Of a stretch of DNA of 64,000 nucleotides, positions 1 through 8,857 are shown piece by piece. The stretch spans positions 1-64,000 of the forward strand of contig JAFGGJ010000016.1 of NCBI GenBank assembly GCA_016930595.1, read 5' to 3'. Under the pieces are notes generated by a model that had not been told where the DNA came from, ran no database searches, and saw only the letters and a program-made list of their open reading frames with translations. This stretch comes from Planctomycetota bacterium (GTDB lineage Bacteria; Planctomycetota; SZUA-567; JAFGGJ01). How positions within the stretch are numbered: position 1 is the stretch's first letter; each line of letters starts with the position of its first letter. The position numbers and the translations under genes were made by a program.

Positions 1-2
1 GC

Positions 3-431
3 CTGGGCGGATGGCTGGCGGCGCTCGCCGGAATGGTATTCGAGCCTGACTACCTGTTCCTGATTTCGCCGGCGGTCGCGCCGGAACGTGTGTTCCAGCA
101 TTCGCCGATATTCGCACGGAGACGTGCAGAGGCGGAACGGAGCGAATGGGGGATGGAGGGGTTCGTCGAAGGCATAAGGCAGGTGTCGCCGATGTTCAGC
201 GACCCGCTGATACCAGGGAACGCCGTCAGGATCATGTCGGGCAGGTACGACGAAGTGATCCCGTACAACGATGTGCTGGATTTCACGAGAGTATGGGAAA
301 CCCAGGCGATAGTGCCGATAGAACACGGGCATTTTTCGATGATGTACCTGTATCCCGACCTGTTCACGGATGTCTGCCGGGAATTGAAAAAACTCATCAA
401 CGGACTGCCGCACAGGGAGCAGGACGAGTGA
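3..431 (+). CDS. alpha/beta hydrolase, C-terminal part (5' truncated by window)
   Basis: The reading frame is open from the first bases of the window, so the start lies upstream. The first visible residues read LGGWLAALAG, which fits the segment just after the nucleophile serine of a G-x-S-x-G elbow. Downstream come SGRYDEVIPY, a position fitting the acid aspartate, and IEHGHFSMMY, fitting the catalytic histidine of the alpha/beta-hydrolase fold. The substrate cannot be told. The TGA stop overlaps the GTG start of the next gene, so the two are probably translationally coupled. The family call rests on motif spacing only. Confidence 0.7.
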   Translation: MGGWLAALAGMVFEPDYLFLISPAVAPERVFQHSPIFARRRAEAERSEWGMEGFVEGIRQVSPMFSDPLIPGNAVRIMSGRYDEVIPYNDVLDFTRVWETQAIVPIEHGHFSMMYLYPDLFTDVCRELKKLINGLPHREQDE

Positions 432-1276
432 AGGCGTCATTCTGGAAACACGTGCCGGTACTGCTGCTCGTGGCGGCGGCAGGAGGCTGCGGGGCGGGAT
501 TCAGGCCGCTGGATGCCACGACGTACGCAATACGGGGCAACAGAGGGGTATCGAACCAGCTCGTGCTGAACACCGCCTATGGGCCGGTGGTCATAGACGC
601 CCGCCTGGACCCGTACCTGACCGACGACATGAACAGAAAGGCGCTGGACGCCACCGGCTGGAAGGATGTGGCGTACGTGATAAACACGAGCGGGCTGCCG
701 TACAGGTGGCTTACCAACTACAGGTACCCCCGTGCGGAAATCATAGCTTCGGAACGAACGCACCGGTTCATGGCTGAACACGGGGCGGGATTCCTGCAGA
801 AAATGCTGTCCGGCGGAAAGCTGCCGGCGTGGGCGGACGAGATAAGACCGGTGCTCCCGACAATGAACTTCGATGGCAGGCTGACCCTCAGAACGCCGGA
901 TATGTGCGTCATCATAATGGAGAAAAGAACGTCGGTATGTCCCGGCAACTGCGTGGTGTACGTACCGGAAAAGGGACTGCTGTACGGCGGCGACATCGTG
1001 ACGTCAGGGACAGCGCCGATACTGAAGTACGCCGATCCGGAAGGGTGGCTGAAAAGCCTGGATGAATTGAGAAAACTGCCGATACGGACGGTGATACCCG
1101 GCTACGGCGACACCGGCGGAACGTCGCTGATAGACGACGTGACGGAAGCGGTAAAGGAGCTGAGAAGCTACGTAGGCGGCCCGCCGGGGGCGGCCATGAT
1201 CGTGCTGTGGTACGAAGACGCGGACCTCGAAAAAAAACTGAAGGAATACGCCGAAGAGCGGAAGGCACGGCCCTAG
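428..1276 (+). CDS. lipoprotein with a degenerate metallo-beta-lactamase fold
   Basis: This 282-residue protein starts at a GTG that overlaps the preceding stop. It opens with a lipoprotein signal (LLLVAAAGGC, cysteine near residue 20), so it should be anchored to a membrane and exported. The layout follows class B-like MBL hydrolases: a beta strand ending in VVIDA, then VINT at about residue 87, GGDIV near 186 and IPGYGD near 223. The expected HxHxDH metal motif after VINT reads SGLPYR, the later histidine before PGN is missing, and the histidine of PGHG is a tyrosine. Only the GGD aspartate remains. It is probably a non-catalytic relative, perhaps acting with the coupled hydrolase. Its TAG stop shares bases with the stop of the convergent gene. 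Confidence 0.65.
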   Translation: MKASFWKHVPVLLLVAAAGGCGAGFRPLDATTYAIRGNRGVSNQLVLNTAYGPVVIDARLDPYLTDDMNRKALDATGWKDVAYVINTSGLPYRWLTNYRYPRAEIIASERTHRFMAEHGAGFLQKMLSGGKLPAWADEIRPVLPTMNFDGRLTLRTPDMCVIIMEKRTSVCPGNCVVYVPEKGLLYGGDIVTSGTAPILKYADPEGWLKSLDELRKLPIRTVIPGYGDTGGTSLIDDVTEAVKELRSYVGGPPGAAMIVLWYEDADLEKKLKEYAEERKARP

Positions 1277-2259
1277 GCCGGGAGGCGCGACATCAGCGCA
1301 AGAGCCCGGTGTTTGCAGGCGAGAGCCTGAGCCGGGGAGCGGGTCCTGAGGGCGCGAATGACGATGTATTTCTGGAGTTCGTAGAGGTAGTAGAAGACGC
1401 CGCGCACCCGGGCGGCATCCGAAAGATCGCGTTCAGCCCCGTAGCCCTTCCAGAAGGAATCGGTCGAAACGCCGCAGTAATCGAGAACGGCGAATTCGAT
1501 TTCGACATCGCCCCAGAGAGCCCTGTCCCAGTCGACGATGCCGGTAACGTGTCCCTGCGGGTCAACGAGTATGTTCTGGCCCCAGATATCCATGTGAAGG
1601 AGGGAAGAGGGAACGTCCCTGTCGAAGAGGCGGAGGCGTGCGTCGAGAGCCGAGACGGCGGTGCGGGCTTCGGAGGCGTCGAAGAACCCACAGGAGCGGA
1701 TATCTTCAACGAGCAGGGACCACATGGTGCGGAAGGCATCGGCCCAGGAGCCGCACGGGGGCATGGGGCGGTGCTCACCGAGGTAACCATAGGCGCCGGC
1801 GCGGCAGTTGCGGTGGAGGGAGGCAAGATGCGAGCCGGTTTCGTGGAGGGCGCGGGAGACGGCGGCTGGAGAGAGGAGCGCGTCGGAAAGGGGCGTGCCC
1901 GGAAGGAAGGACATGATGATGAAGTCTCGATTGACGAGCGACCTGGCGTGGTCGCACACGAGGATATCGGCGACGGGGATGGACGTGTTACGGTGGACGA
2001 CGTCGTGGACGGCGGGTTCCTGAATCATCATGCGGCGTTCGTAGAAGAGGAAGCCCGCGTCGTCGGGAGGGGCGATGCGGATGACGGTGCGGATGCCGGT
2101 GGAAAGGGAGACGAGCCAGCTTTCGTTAAACTTACCGGTGGGGATACGTTCGAAGGAGACGGCATCCCGGCCATGTGCGGAATAAAGGGCCTGGATGAGA
2201 GAAGGAGTGATCATCGCCCGAAGCCTCGCCGCCAGCCGCCGCCCATGGCGGAGGGTCAT
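1273..2259 (-). CDS. aminoglycoside phosphotransferase (APH)/choline kinase-family protein
   Basis: This is a 328-residue kinase-like protein. It carries the APH-family catalytic loop HMDIWGQN (H-x-D-x4-N) around residue 220 and the metal-binding GIVDWDRA about 20 residues later. Members phosphorylate small molecules such as aminoglycosides, choline, homoserine or sugars; the substrate cannot be told here. Its ATG overlaps the stop of the upstream DUF4432 gene as ATGA, which favours this start over an internal ATG at 2214. Pairing with a sugar-mutarotase-like protein suggests a metabolic kinase rather than drug resistance, but that is inference. It converges with the MBL-like lipoprotein gene. 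Confidence 0.8.
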   Translation of the reverse strand: MTLRHGRRLAARLRAMITPSLIQALYSAHGRDAVSFERIPTGKFNESWLVSLSTGIRTVIRIAPPDDAGFLFYERRMMIQEPAVHDVVHRNTSIPVADILVCDHARSLVNRDFIIMSFLPGTPLSDALLSPAAVSRALHETGSHLASLHRNCRAGAYGYLGEHRPMPPCGSWADAFRTMWSLLVEDIRSCGFFDASEARTAVSALDARLRLFDRDVPSSLLHMDIWGQNILVDPQGHVTGIVDWDRALWGDVEIEFAVLDYCGVSTDSFWKGYGAERDLSDAARVRGVFYYLYELQKYIVIRALRTRSPAQALACKHRALALMSRLPA

Positions 2260-3239
2260 TCAAAGAGTTCGAGCGAGAGGGAAGTGGAGACGGTTTCGCC
2301 CGGTTCGAGGAAGCGGAGCCTGCCGGCGTCACGTTCGCCGGAGCGGCCTGAAACGCGGCAGTTGGCTGGCTCGAGGCCCATGACATATTCGCCCGGGCCC
2401 ATCATCTTCCACTGGACGAGTTCGGAAAGGACGCCGCTGGAATAGCTGAGCCGAGCGCTCCATCCGTCAGGGGAAAGGATGGAGACGGTGGAAACATCCG
2501 CCGGAGGGAGCCGATGGTAATAGACTTTTTCGGAGTAACCGGGGCGCGGAGCGTCTGCGAAGAGAGCGTTTTCAACGCCGTCGGCGGCTGCCGGATCGCG
2601 CGGCGAGGTGGAGGAACCTTCGGGGAGTACTATCTGCGTGCCGGGCTGGACGAGAGGGTACCCGAAGTTCATGTGGTAGAGGAGCATGAACGGCTGCGAG
2701 GCGGAACCGTCGTTGGTGACGGTATCATGGATTTCTATGGCTGGAACGGAGGCAGGGACGGTGATACGCCTGGAAAGGGTGAGGTTTTCCGCGAAGAGGG
2801 CGCCCTGGCGGACGACGCCGCCGATTTCGGCGACGGGGCCGTGGGGAGTGGACTTCCTGACCGAGTAGACTTCCGCCGCCGGTGTGAAACTGAAGCGGCC
2901 GTGGACGCCGTAGGAAGAACCGGAGTCTTCGCAGGAAGCGCCGACCTGGTCGAGGCCGCAGGTAACGAGAAGGCCGCCGGCAAAGCCTCTGACCCATCCG
3001 GCGCCGGCGGGCTCATAGCTGTCGGGATGCCTGAGGCCGGCGGCTGAGAACCAGGCAAGGGACCTGCCGTGCCAAGAGGCGGCGGCTATGTCGAGGCCCC
3101 TGTCGGGGAGGATTTCGAGGAAGAAGCCGGAACCGTTGAGGATGTGAACGACGCGCATACCACGCCCCGGGCCGTCTTCGAGAGAAAGCGAACGGAGGAG
3201 CAGTTCCTGGTCGGGGTGTCCGAGAAAGGCATTCTGCAT
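2256..3239 (-). CDS. DUF4432 / aldose 1-epimerase-like protein
   Basis: This 327-residue protein resembles the DUF4432 branch of the galactose-mutarotase-like beta-sandwich fold. The N-terminal half has LEILPDRGLDIAAASWHG, matching the family's (S/D)RGLDI element. LVTCGLDQVG and YGVHGR follow at the place of the binding-site histidine, and an acidic/aromatic segment VMGLEPANCR lies near the C-terminus. Such proteins are thought to bind or epimerise sugars, often beside carbohydrate catabolism genes. Translation starts at an ATG with a strong AAGGAGG site about 6 bases upstream. A -10-like TAGAAT lies at 3275-3280 but its -35 is poor. It is followed directly, with overlap, by the APH-family kinase. 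Confidence 0.75.
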   Translation of the reverse strand: MQNAFLGHPDQELLLRSLSLEDGPGRGMRVVHILNGSGFFLEILPDRGLDIAAASWHGRSLAWFSAAGLRHPDSYEPAGAGWVRGFAGGLLVTCGLDQVGASCEDSGSSYGVHGRFSFTPAAEVYSVRKSTPHGPVAEIGGVVRQGALFAENLTLSRRITVPASVPAIEIHDTVTNDGSASQPFMLLYHMNFGYPLVQPGTQIVLPEGSSTSPRDPAAADGVENALFADAPRPGYSEKVYYHRLPPADVSTVSILSPDGWSARLSYSSGVLSELVQWKMMGPGEYVMGLEPANCRVSGRSGERDAGRLRFLEPGETVSTSLSLELFE

Positions 3240-3361
3240 GGGGAACCTCCTTACAAAGGAAAGGGCACGATATCATTCTACACGGGAGTGGCGGGGTGCA
3301 AAGCGCGCGGGCTGAAGAGCACGGATGAGCGGGGGCCGGGAGGAAGGGGGGAGTCTCCGGC

Positions 3362-3389
3362 TTGACTAAGGCGAGGGACGGTCGATAAT
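3362..3389 (+). promoter_or_regulatory. sigma70-type promoter for the metallophosphoesterase gene
   Basis: TTGACT, a 16-base spacer and GATAAT give a good -35/-10 pair. The -10 box overlaps an in-frame ATG at 3388, so transcription would begin near 3396 and that ATG could not be used. This favours the ATG at 3415. Confidence 0.6.
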
Positions 3390-3414
3390 GAGAGGGAAAG
3401 GCGGCAATTCACCG

Positions 3415-4170
3415 ATGATAGCGATACTCAGCGACGTACACGCCAACCTCGAAGCTCTGACAGCGGTGATAAGAGACATGTCGGGGCGGAAGATAACGCG
3501 GATATTTTTTCTGGGGGACATAATAGGGTACGGGCCGAACCCGGTGGAGGTGCTGGAATTCCTGCAGAAGTTCGAGTTTTGCCTGATGGGGAACCATGAC
3601 CGTGCGGTGCTGACGGGACCGCCGAAGAAGTTCAACCCGGTGGCAAAGGAAGCAGTTGAGTGGACACGAAAACAGATACATCCGTCGTACGTGAGACTCA
3701 AATGGCTGAGGCCCTGGGTGTACAGGAAAAGGCTGGAGTGGTGGAGGTTCCTGCTGCAGATGAAGCCGATACGGAAGGAAGGGGACTGGGTGTTCTGCCA
3801 CGACCACCCGATACAACCCGGGTCGGACAAGTACGTGCACAAGCTGGAAGTGGCGCAGACGGTGCTGGACGGGCTGCCGGACATAAGGGCGTTTTTCATA
3901 GGGCATTCGCACGTACCGATGATGTTCACGTACAAGGAAAGAATAGTACCGGAGGAAGGAACGCTGTACCCGATAGACCAGCGTCTGATAGTGAACGTGG
4001 GATCGGTGGGGCAACCGAGGGACCGTGACGCGAGGGCGTGCTACGTGTTGTTGGATGAGAGGGGAATCCAGTTCATAAGGGTTCCGTACGACATAAGGCG
4101 GACCCAGCAGAAGATAAGGCAGGCGGGCCTGCCGCAACTGCTGGCACAGCGGCTGGAGGAAGGGAAATAA
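3415..4170 (+). CDS. metallophosphoesterase (calcineurin-like, YfcE/MJ0936 type)
   Basis: The 251-residue protein has the full set of calcineurin-like phosphoesterase motifs. These are ILSDVHAN at the N-terminus (D-x-H), FLGDIIGYG (G-D), LMGNHDRAV (G-N-H-D), HDHP, and IGHSHVP (G-H-x-H). They bind two metal ions for phosphodiester or phosphomonoester hydrolysis. The closest architecture is the single-domain bacterial YfcE-like group; the substrate is unknown. A longer form from ATG 3388 is disfavoured because that codon sits in the -10 box. The gene is one base from the OB-HD gene downstream, so they probably share a transcript. Isoleucine is encoded by ATA in 18 of 19 cases, odd for such GC-rich DNA. 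Confidence 0.85.
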   Translation: MIAILSDVHANLEALTAVIRDMSGRKITRIFFLGDIIGYGPNPVEVLEFLQKFEFCLMGNHDRAVLTGPPKKFNPVAKEAVEWTRKQIHPSYVRLKWLRPWVYRKRLEWWRFLLQMKPIRKEGDWVFCHDHPIQPGSDKYVHKLEVAQTVLDGLPDIRAFFIGHSHVPMMFTYKERIVPEEGTLYPIDQRLIVNVGSVGQPRDRDARACYVLLDERGIQFIRVPYDIRRTQQKIRQAGLPQLLAQRLEEGK

Positions 4171-4171
4171 A

Positions 4172-5128
4172 ATGAAGGGACAGTGGATAAAGGATCTTGC
4201 GGACGGGGACGCGGTGGAAGGGCTGTTCAAGGTAAAGGAAGCGTCGCTGAAGACGACGCGGAACGGAAAGCAGTACATAGACGCTGTGCTGTCGGACAAG
4301 ACGGGAACAATAGCGGCAAAAGTGTGGGACGCGACGGCCGAAGGCGCATCAAAATGGAAGAACACGGCGCTGCTGGAGATCACCGGCCGCGTGGAAGACT
4401 ACAAAGGGCGGAAGCAGGTAATAGTGAAAAGCGCCGCGCCAACGGACAAGCTGCTGCTGGACACGGAGGCTTTCGAGGAAAGCAGCCCCGTGCCGCAGGA
4501 CGATCTCAAGGCGGAGTTCAAAAGACTGACGGGGAAGATAAAGGACGGGGACATAAGGCGGCTGGTGGAAGCGGTGTTCAGGGACCGGGAGGCATGGGAA
4601 CGTTTCAGCACGTGGCCTGCGGCGACGCAGTACCACCATGCATACAAGCACGGGCTGCTGGAGCACACGATATCAATGGCCCGGATGGCGGCTGACATAG
4701 CGGCGGGGACGGGGAGGGTCGACGGTGACTACCTGCTGGCAGGAGTGTTCTTCCACGACGTTGGGAAGACGCTGGAGCTTACGGGGGAGGCACCGTACGA
4801 CTACACGGACCGCGGCCGACTGCTGGGGCACATCCACATGGGAGCGGAGATGGTGAAGGAAAAGGCGGCCGAGTTGGGGGATTTTCCGCCTGAGAAGCTG
4901 GACCGGATACTGCACATGATCCTGGCGCACCACGGGCAGCCGGAATTCGGGAGCCCGGTGCGGCCGGTAACGGCGGAAGCGGTGGCGCTGCACTACATAG
5001 ACAACATAGACGCCAAGCTGCAGGCGGCGGACTTGGCACTCGAAAGAGACCAGAACCCCGGCAATTGGACGGAATACATGAGGATGTTCGAGACGAGGCT
5101 GTACAAGGGTCATGGAGGGGACGAGTGA
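4172..5128 (+). CDS. OB-fold/HD-domain 3'-5' exoribonuclease, YhaM-like
   Basis: This 318-residue protein has an N-terminal OB-fold nucleic-acid-binding region (about residues 14-90, with GKQYIDAVLSDKTGTI and WKNTALLEITGRVEDYKGR). An HD phosphohydrolase domain occupies about 150-290 with HAYKHGLLEHT, FFHDVGKT and LAHHGQPE supplying metal ligands. This is the order of YhaM/CBF1-type 3'-5' exoribonucleases, which trim RNA and single-stranded DNA ends. Length and motif order match the family well. It begins one base after the metallophosphoesterase stop, so the two likely form an operon of nucleic-acid or phosphoester hydrolases. Confidence 0.85.
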   Translation: MKGQWIKDLADGDAVEGLFKVKEASLKTTRNGKQYIDAVLSDKTGTIAAKVWDATAEGASKWKNTALLEITGRVEDYKGRKQVIVKSAAPTDKLLLDTEAFEESSPVPQDDLKAEFKRLTGKIKDGDIRRLVEAVFRDREAWERFSTWPAATQYHHAYKHGLLEHTISMARMAADIAAGTGRVDGDYLLAGVFFHDVGKTLELTGEAPYDYTDRGRLLGHIHMGAEMVKEKAAELGDFPPEKLDRILHMILAHHGQPEFGSPVRPVTAEAVALHYIDNIDAKLQAADLALERDQNPGNWTEYMRMFETRLYKGHGGDE

Positions 5129-5145
5129 GCGGGAGGACGTCCCGC
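5129..5145. terminator. short hairpin between convergent genes
   Basis: GCGGGA, five loop bases and TCCCGC form a 6-base-pair stem right after the stop of the OB-HD gene and before the end of aroK on the other strand. There is no T-tract, so use as a terminator is only suggested by position. Confidence 0.3.
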
Positions 5146-5177
5146 AGAAGGGCGTCGATCCGGCGGGGTGAGGAGAA

Positions 5178-5705
5178 TCAGAGAAGACCGCGTTCCCGAA
5201 GAGCGGCGGCTACGGCGGCGGCGATGTCGCCCGGAGGGGAACCGGCGGAAAGAACGAGGTGGCGTGCGTCTTCATAGAGGGGGGAGCGTTCGGCGCAGAC
5301 GGACTGCATTTCGGCAAGGAGGCCGGGAGCGCCTGAAAGAGGGGGCCTTGAGCGTGCGGACGACGGGTCGTGAGCGACGCGTTCGGCCAGGAGGGTAGGC
5401 GGAGCGTCGAGGTGGACGACAAAGCCGGAGCGCTTCATGAGGGAGCGGTTTTGCGGGGAAAGTACGACCCCGCCGCCGGTAGCCACGACACGGCCGGAAA
5501 GATCTGCGAGGCGCGCCAGGACGGCGGATTCCAGGCGGCGGAATCCTGGTTCGCCGGAGGAGGCGAAGATATCCGCGATGGACATGCCGGCGTCTGCGGC
5601 GACGAGGTCGTCCTGGTCAATGAAAGGCCAGCAGAGGAGGCCGGCGAGGGCCCTGCCGACGGTAGTCTTGCCGGAGCCCCTGGGACCCACGAGGTAGACG
5701 TTCAT
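5178..5705 (-). CDS. aroK: shikimate kinase
   Basis: The 175-residue protein phosphorylates shikimate at O3, the fifth step of chorismate synthesis, in the cytoplasm. It shows the P-loop GPRGSGKTT at residues 8-16, the substrate-binding DQDD near residue 31, FRRLES for the shikimate-binding arginine, and ATGGGVVL for the GGG loop. RSRPPLS follows in the lid. Length matches the family. It starts 8 bases downstream of the alpha-mannosidase stop, so it probably rides on that transcript although the functions are unrelated. Confidence 0.93.
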   Translation of the reverse strand: MNVYLVGPRGSGKTTVGRALAGLLCWPFIDQDDLVAADAGMSIADIFASSGEPGFRRLESAVLARLADLSGRVVATGGGVVLSPQNRSLMKRSGFVVHLDAPPTLLAERVAHDPSSARSRPPLSGAPGLLAEMQSVCAERSPLYEDARHLVLSAGSPPGDIAAAVAAALRERGLL

Positions 5706-5712
5706 GAGAACC

Positions 5713-8700
5713 TCACGCGGGCACGAGCCTGACGGTCATAATTTCGAAAGGTGCGAGGGAAAAGTCGACGACGGTTTCGCTGAAAGGCAATTCGGATTCG
5801 TTCTGTTCAAGGAGGTTGCATTTGAACACGGCGGCGATGCCGCATTCGAAAGAGAGGGTGGCCTTGGAGTGGACGCCGTGCGCTTCGTAGAGCCTGAAGA
5901 TGACGCCGTTGCCGTCTTCCGCGGGCTTGATGCTTTCCAGGATTACGCCGTCGTCTTCGAGAGAGGCGAACGAAGCCTGCGAAGGGATACTGCCCTTGCC
6001 GGCGTGAACGCGGTAGACGGCCAGGGGGACGTTGAATTCGACACCTGCGCGCACGGTGCGGGCCTTGCGCCAGTCACCGCGATGCGGATAGAGAGCGTAG
6101 GAGAAGGCGTGATCGCCGAGGTCGGCGTCAGGGTCGGGCGTGGTGGTGCCCCGAAGAAGAGAGAGTCGGAGGACGTTATCCTTGACGTCGTAGCCGTACT
6201 TGCAGTCATTGAGGAGACTGACGCCGTAATCGGGCATGGAGAGATCGGCCCAGCGCTGTGCGGCGACTTCGAACTGGGCCTGTTCGGCAAGGGTGTTGCG
6301 CGTGGTGGAGCGGGAGATTGCGCCGAACTGGATTTCGTAGGCGGCTTCCTGGGGCGAAGCGGCGACCGGAAAGGCGACCTTGAGAAGCCGCCTGCGCTCA
6401 CGCCAGTCGACGGAGGTATCGAACTGGATCCAGGGAAGGTGCGAGAAGAGGCGGACATCCTGGGTAATGCGCGAGTCTCCGAACGAATAAACGGTCCTGA
6501 GCGTGGAGCGGATGGGGCCGTTTTCAAGAACTTCAATGGAATCAGCGGAAAGCGTGACGCCGGCGCGCTCGAAATCCTCGTCAAAATCCCAGGCTTCCCA
6601 GCGAACAGGGTCGTCGACAAAAAGCTGCAGAAGGTTGGCGTCGCCGTCGAGAACCTCCCTGCCAAACCTGCGGTCGAGTATGGAGGTTATCCTGCCGGCC
6701 TTGTTGAAGGAGACTTTGAATATCTCGTTCGCCAGCGAAGACCGCGTACCGCTCACGCCATCGGGGACTTTCGCCGGCGTACCCTTGCGGAGGGTAACAA
6801 CGAGGAAACCGACGGGAGGGACGTCATCGAGTTCCACGAGAAGGCACCTGGCGCCGTCGTCGTCGACGGTCTGGGTAACAAGCTGCTCGTCGCCGGCGAA
6901 GGCGACGTAATCGGCGGAATCATCGGGCAGAGGGATGCGGGCGACGCCTCCCCTGGCCCAGCCCAGGTAGTTGACGACAAGGAAGGAGCGGCCGTCCCGG
7001 CCACGGTCAACGAGCGATGCGATAGCGGAGGAAGCATCGTGTTCAAGCCTGGAGACCTGCTTGAAGAAGTCGGCGTAGATGCGATCAGCGTCTTCGTAGA
7101 CCCACCTTATGCTGGAGCCCGGGAGGACGTCATGAAACTGGAGAGTGAGGACGGTTTCCCAGAGGGAGCGGATGTGATCGAGGGTTTCCTGCGAGGGAGG
7201 GTCACCCAACATGGCGAGAATGCCAAAGAGGGTTTCGACGCGTCGCATGGCGAGTTCGGCCATGCGGTTATTACGCTTGGTGGCGGCTTGAGTGGTGAGG
7301 GTACCGCGGTGGATTTCAAGGTACAGTTCGCCACGATAAACGGGGAGATTTTCGGAGTTGGAATCGACTTCGTGGAAGAAGTCCCTGATGAAGCCTGTCT
7401 TGGCCTGGGGAAGGCCAAAGAGATCTTTGACGCGGCGTGAGCGTTCGATCATGCCGCGAGTGGGGCCGCCGCCGCCGTCGCCGTAGCCGTAGCTGATGAG
7501 GAAGGTGGGAGAGCGGTCGGCCTGGCGGAAATTGTTCATGGCGTCGAGTATTTCGTCGGGGAAGACGCGGCCGTTGTAATTGCCGCCCCACAGGAGGTGA
7601 GAAAGGACGCGGCTGCCATCGATGCCCTGCCAGAGGAAAGTGGTATAGGGGAAATCCGTATACTGGTTCCAGCGGATCTTGGCGGTGGCGAAATACCTGA
7701 TTCCGGAACGGAGGAGGATCTGGGGGAGGCTGGCGGGGAAGCCGAAGGTATCGGGGAGCCAGCAGGTGTCGACGTCAACGCCGAATTCACGCTGGAAGAA
7801 ACGTTTGCCGTAAAGGAACTGGCGAACGAGAGATTCAGCCCCGGTGACGTTGCAGTCGCTTTCGACCCACATGCCGCCGACGATCTCCCACTTTCTGGCG
7901 GCGACCTGTTCCTTGATGCCTTCGTAAAGCTCGGGGTAGTTGTCGCGTGTCATTTTATAGAGAACGGCCTGGGACTGGGTAAAGGAATAGCCGGAATACT
8001 CGCCGAGATAGCGAAGAGCGGTGGAGAAGGTCCGGGAGCATTTGCGGACGGTTTCTTCGAGCGGCCAGAGCCACGCGACGTCTATATGCGCGTGGCCGGC
8101 CAGCATGAGCCACGGGAGCGCCGCGGAACTGCGCTGTTCATAGAGGGGAGCGAGCTGTTTTCTGGCTTCACGGGCGCGGGAACGGTTATCCCTGCTGAAG
8201 ACGAGCGTGCGCCAGACATCGACGGCCTTGTTGCCGACATACAGGAGGCGCAAAGCCCAGGGATTGTCTTCGCCCACGGCCTTGGCAAGCGAGTGGACGA
8301 CCTGAAGGTCGTAATAGAAAGACATGATTTCGGGATGAAAGAGGGCGAGCTCGGCGCGTTTTAACTCAATGCCATTGAACTTGCCGAAGGCGTCCACGCT
8401 GACGGCTTCGACAAGAACCTGGTGTGTATCTCCAGGGTTCGCCATGGGGGCGAGGAAAAGGTCGTCACGGTTTGCGTCGAGACCCTGGATGGGGACGCCC
8501 TGAACACAAGCAACGGCTTCGCAGCCGACGTCGAAGCGGAGAGCGACTTCCCTGCCGGCGAAATCATCCGGGATGACGGCGTCGACCAGGAAGAAGGCCC
8601 TGTCCCAGGCCTGGCCCCAGTTGAAGCCCGGCTTGACGGGTTTTCCGCCGAAGCTGGAGATATCGACGTCGGCGGGCGCTTCGCCCTTGCGAGCGGCGCG

Positions 8701-8820
8701 GAAAAGGACATCAACCGGTACGGGGTCGGAATAAATGAGGGAGCGAATTTCACTGATGGCCCTGCCAATGCGGTAGAGACGGCGGGTGAAATCGGTTTCA
8801 AGGCCCCAGCCTTTCGCCAT
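5713..8820 (-). CDS. alpha-mannosidase, glycoside hydrolase family 38
   Basis: This is a 1035-residue retaining GH38 enzyme that removes alpha-linked mannose from glycans. The zinc-site motif AGHAHIDVAWLWP lies near residue 242, and WLPDTFGFPASLPQ, holding the catalytic nucleophile aspartate, near 354. A C-terminal half follows with the beta-sandwich domains usual for the family. I see no signal peptide, so it is probably cytoplasmic and acts on imported oligosaccharides. The ATG at 8820 has AGAGG upstream. A longer reading from TTG 8886 is unlikely, because it would start inside the -35 box of the promoter at 8858-8886. Confidence 0.92.
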   Translation of the reverse strand: MAKGWGLETDFTRRLYRIGRAISEIRSLIYSDPVPVDVLFRAARKGEAPADVDISSFGGKPVKPGFNWGQAWDRAFFLVDAVIPDDFAGREVALRFDVGCEAVACVQGVPIQGLDANRDDLFLAPMANPGDTHQVLVEAVSVDAFGKFNGIELKRAELALFHPEIMSFYYDLQVVHSLAKAVGEDNPWALRLLYVGNKAVDVWRTLVFSRDNRSRAREARKQLAPLYEQRSSAALPWLMLAGHAHIDVAWLWPLEETVRKCSRTFSTALRYLGEYSGYSFTQSQAVLYKMTRDNYPELYEGIKEQVAARKWEIVGGMWVESDCNVTGAESLVRQFLYGKRFFQREFGVDVDTCWLPDTFGFPASLPQILLRSGIRYFATAKIRWNQYTDFPYTTFLWQGIDGSRVLSHLLWGGNYNGRVFPDEILDAMNNFRQADRSPTFLISYGYGDGGGGPTRGMIERSRRVKDLFGLPQAKTGFIRDFFHEVDSNSENLPVYRGELYLEIHRGTLTTQAATKRNNRMAELAMRRVETLFGILAMLGDPPSQETLDHIRSLWETVLTLQFHDVLPGSSIRWVYEDADRIYADFFKQVSRLEHDASSAIASLVDRGRDGRSFLVVNYLGWARGGVARIPLPDDSADYVAFAGDEQLVTQTVDDDGARCLLVELDDVPPVGFLVVTLRKGTPAKVPDGVSGTRSSLANEIFKVSFNKAGRITSILDRRFGREVLDGDANLLQLFVDDPVRWEAWDFDEDFERAGVTLSADSIEVLENGPIRSTLRTVYSFGDSRITQDVRLFSHLPWIQFDTSVDWRERRRLLKVAFPVAASPQEAAYEIQFGAISRSTTRNTLAEQAQFEVAAQRWADLSMPDYGVSLLNDCKYGYDVKDNVLRLSLLRGTTTPDPDADLGDHAFSYALYPHRGDWRKARTVRAGVEFNVPLAVYRVHAGKGSIPSQASFASLEDDGVILESIKPAEDGNGVIFRLYEAHGVHSKATLSFECGIAAVFKCNLLEQNESELPFSETVVDFSLAPFEIMTVRLVPA

Positions 8821-8857
8821 GCCAATATCCTCTCGGGAAGCACGTGGTGAGGGTCTA

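Noticed and set aside
1207-2445. 412-codon open frame on the plus strand
   Set aside because: It is antisense to the APH-like and DUF4432 genes, which have recognisable motifs, strong ribosome sites and coupled starts.
5704-7440. 578-codon open frame on the plus strand
   Set aside because: It lies fully antisense to the GH38 alpha-mannosidase, whose motifs are certain. The frame is open because of GC-rich codon use and has no family signature.
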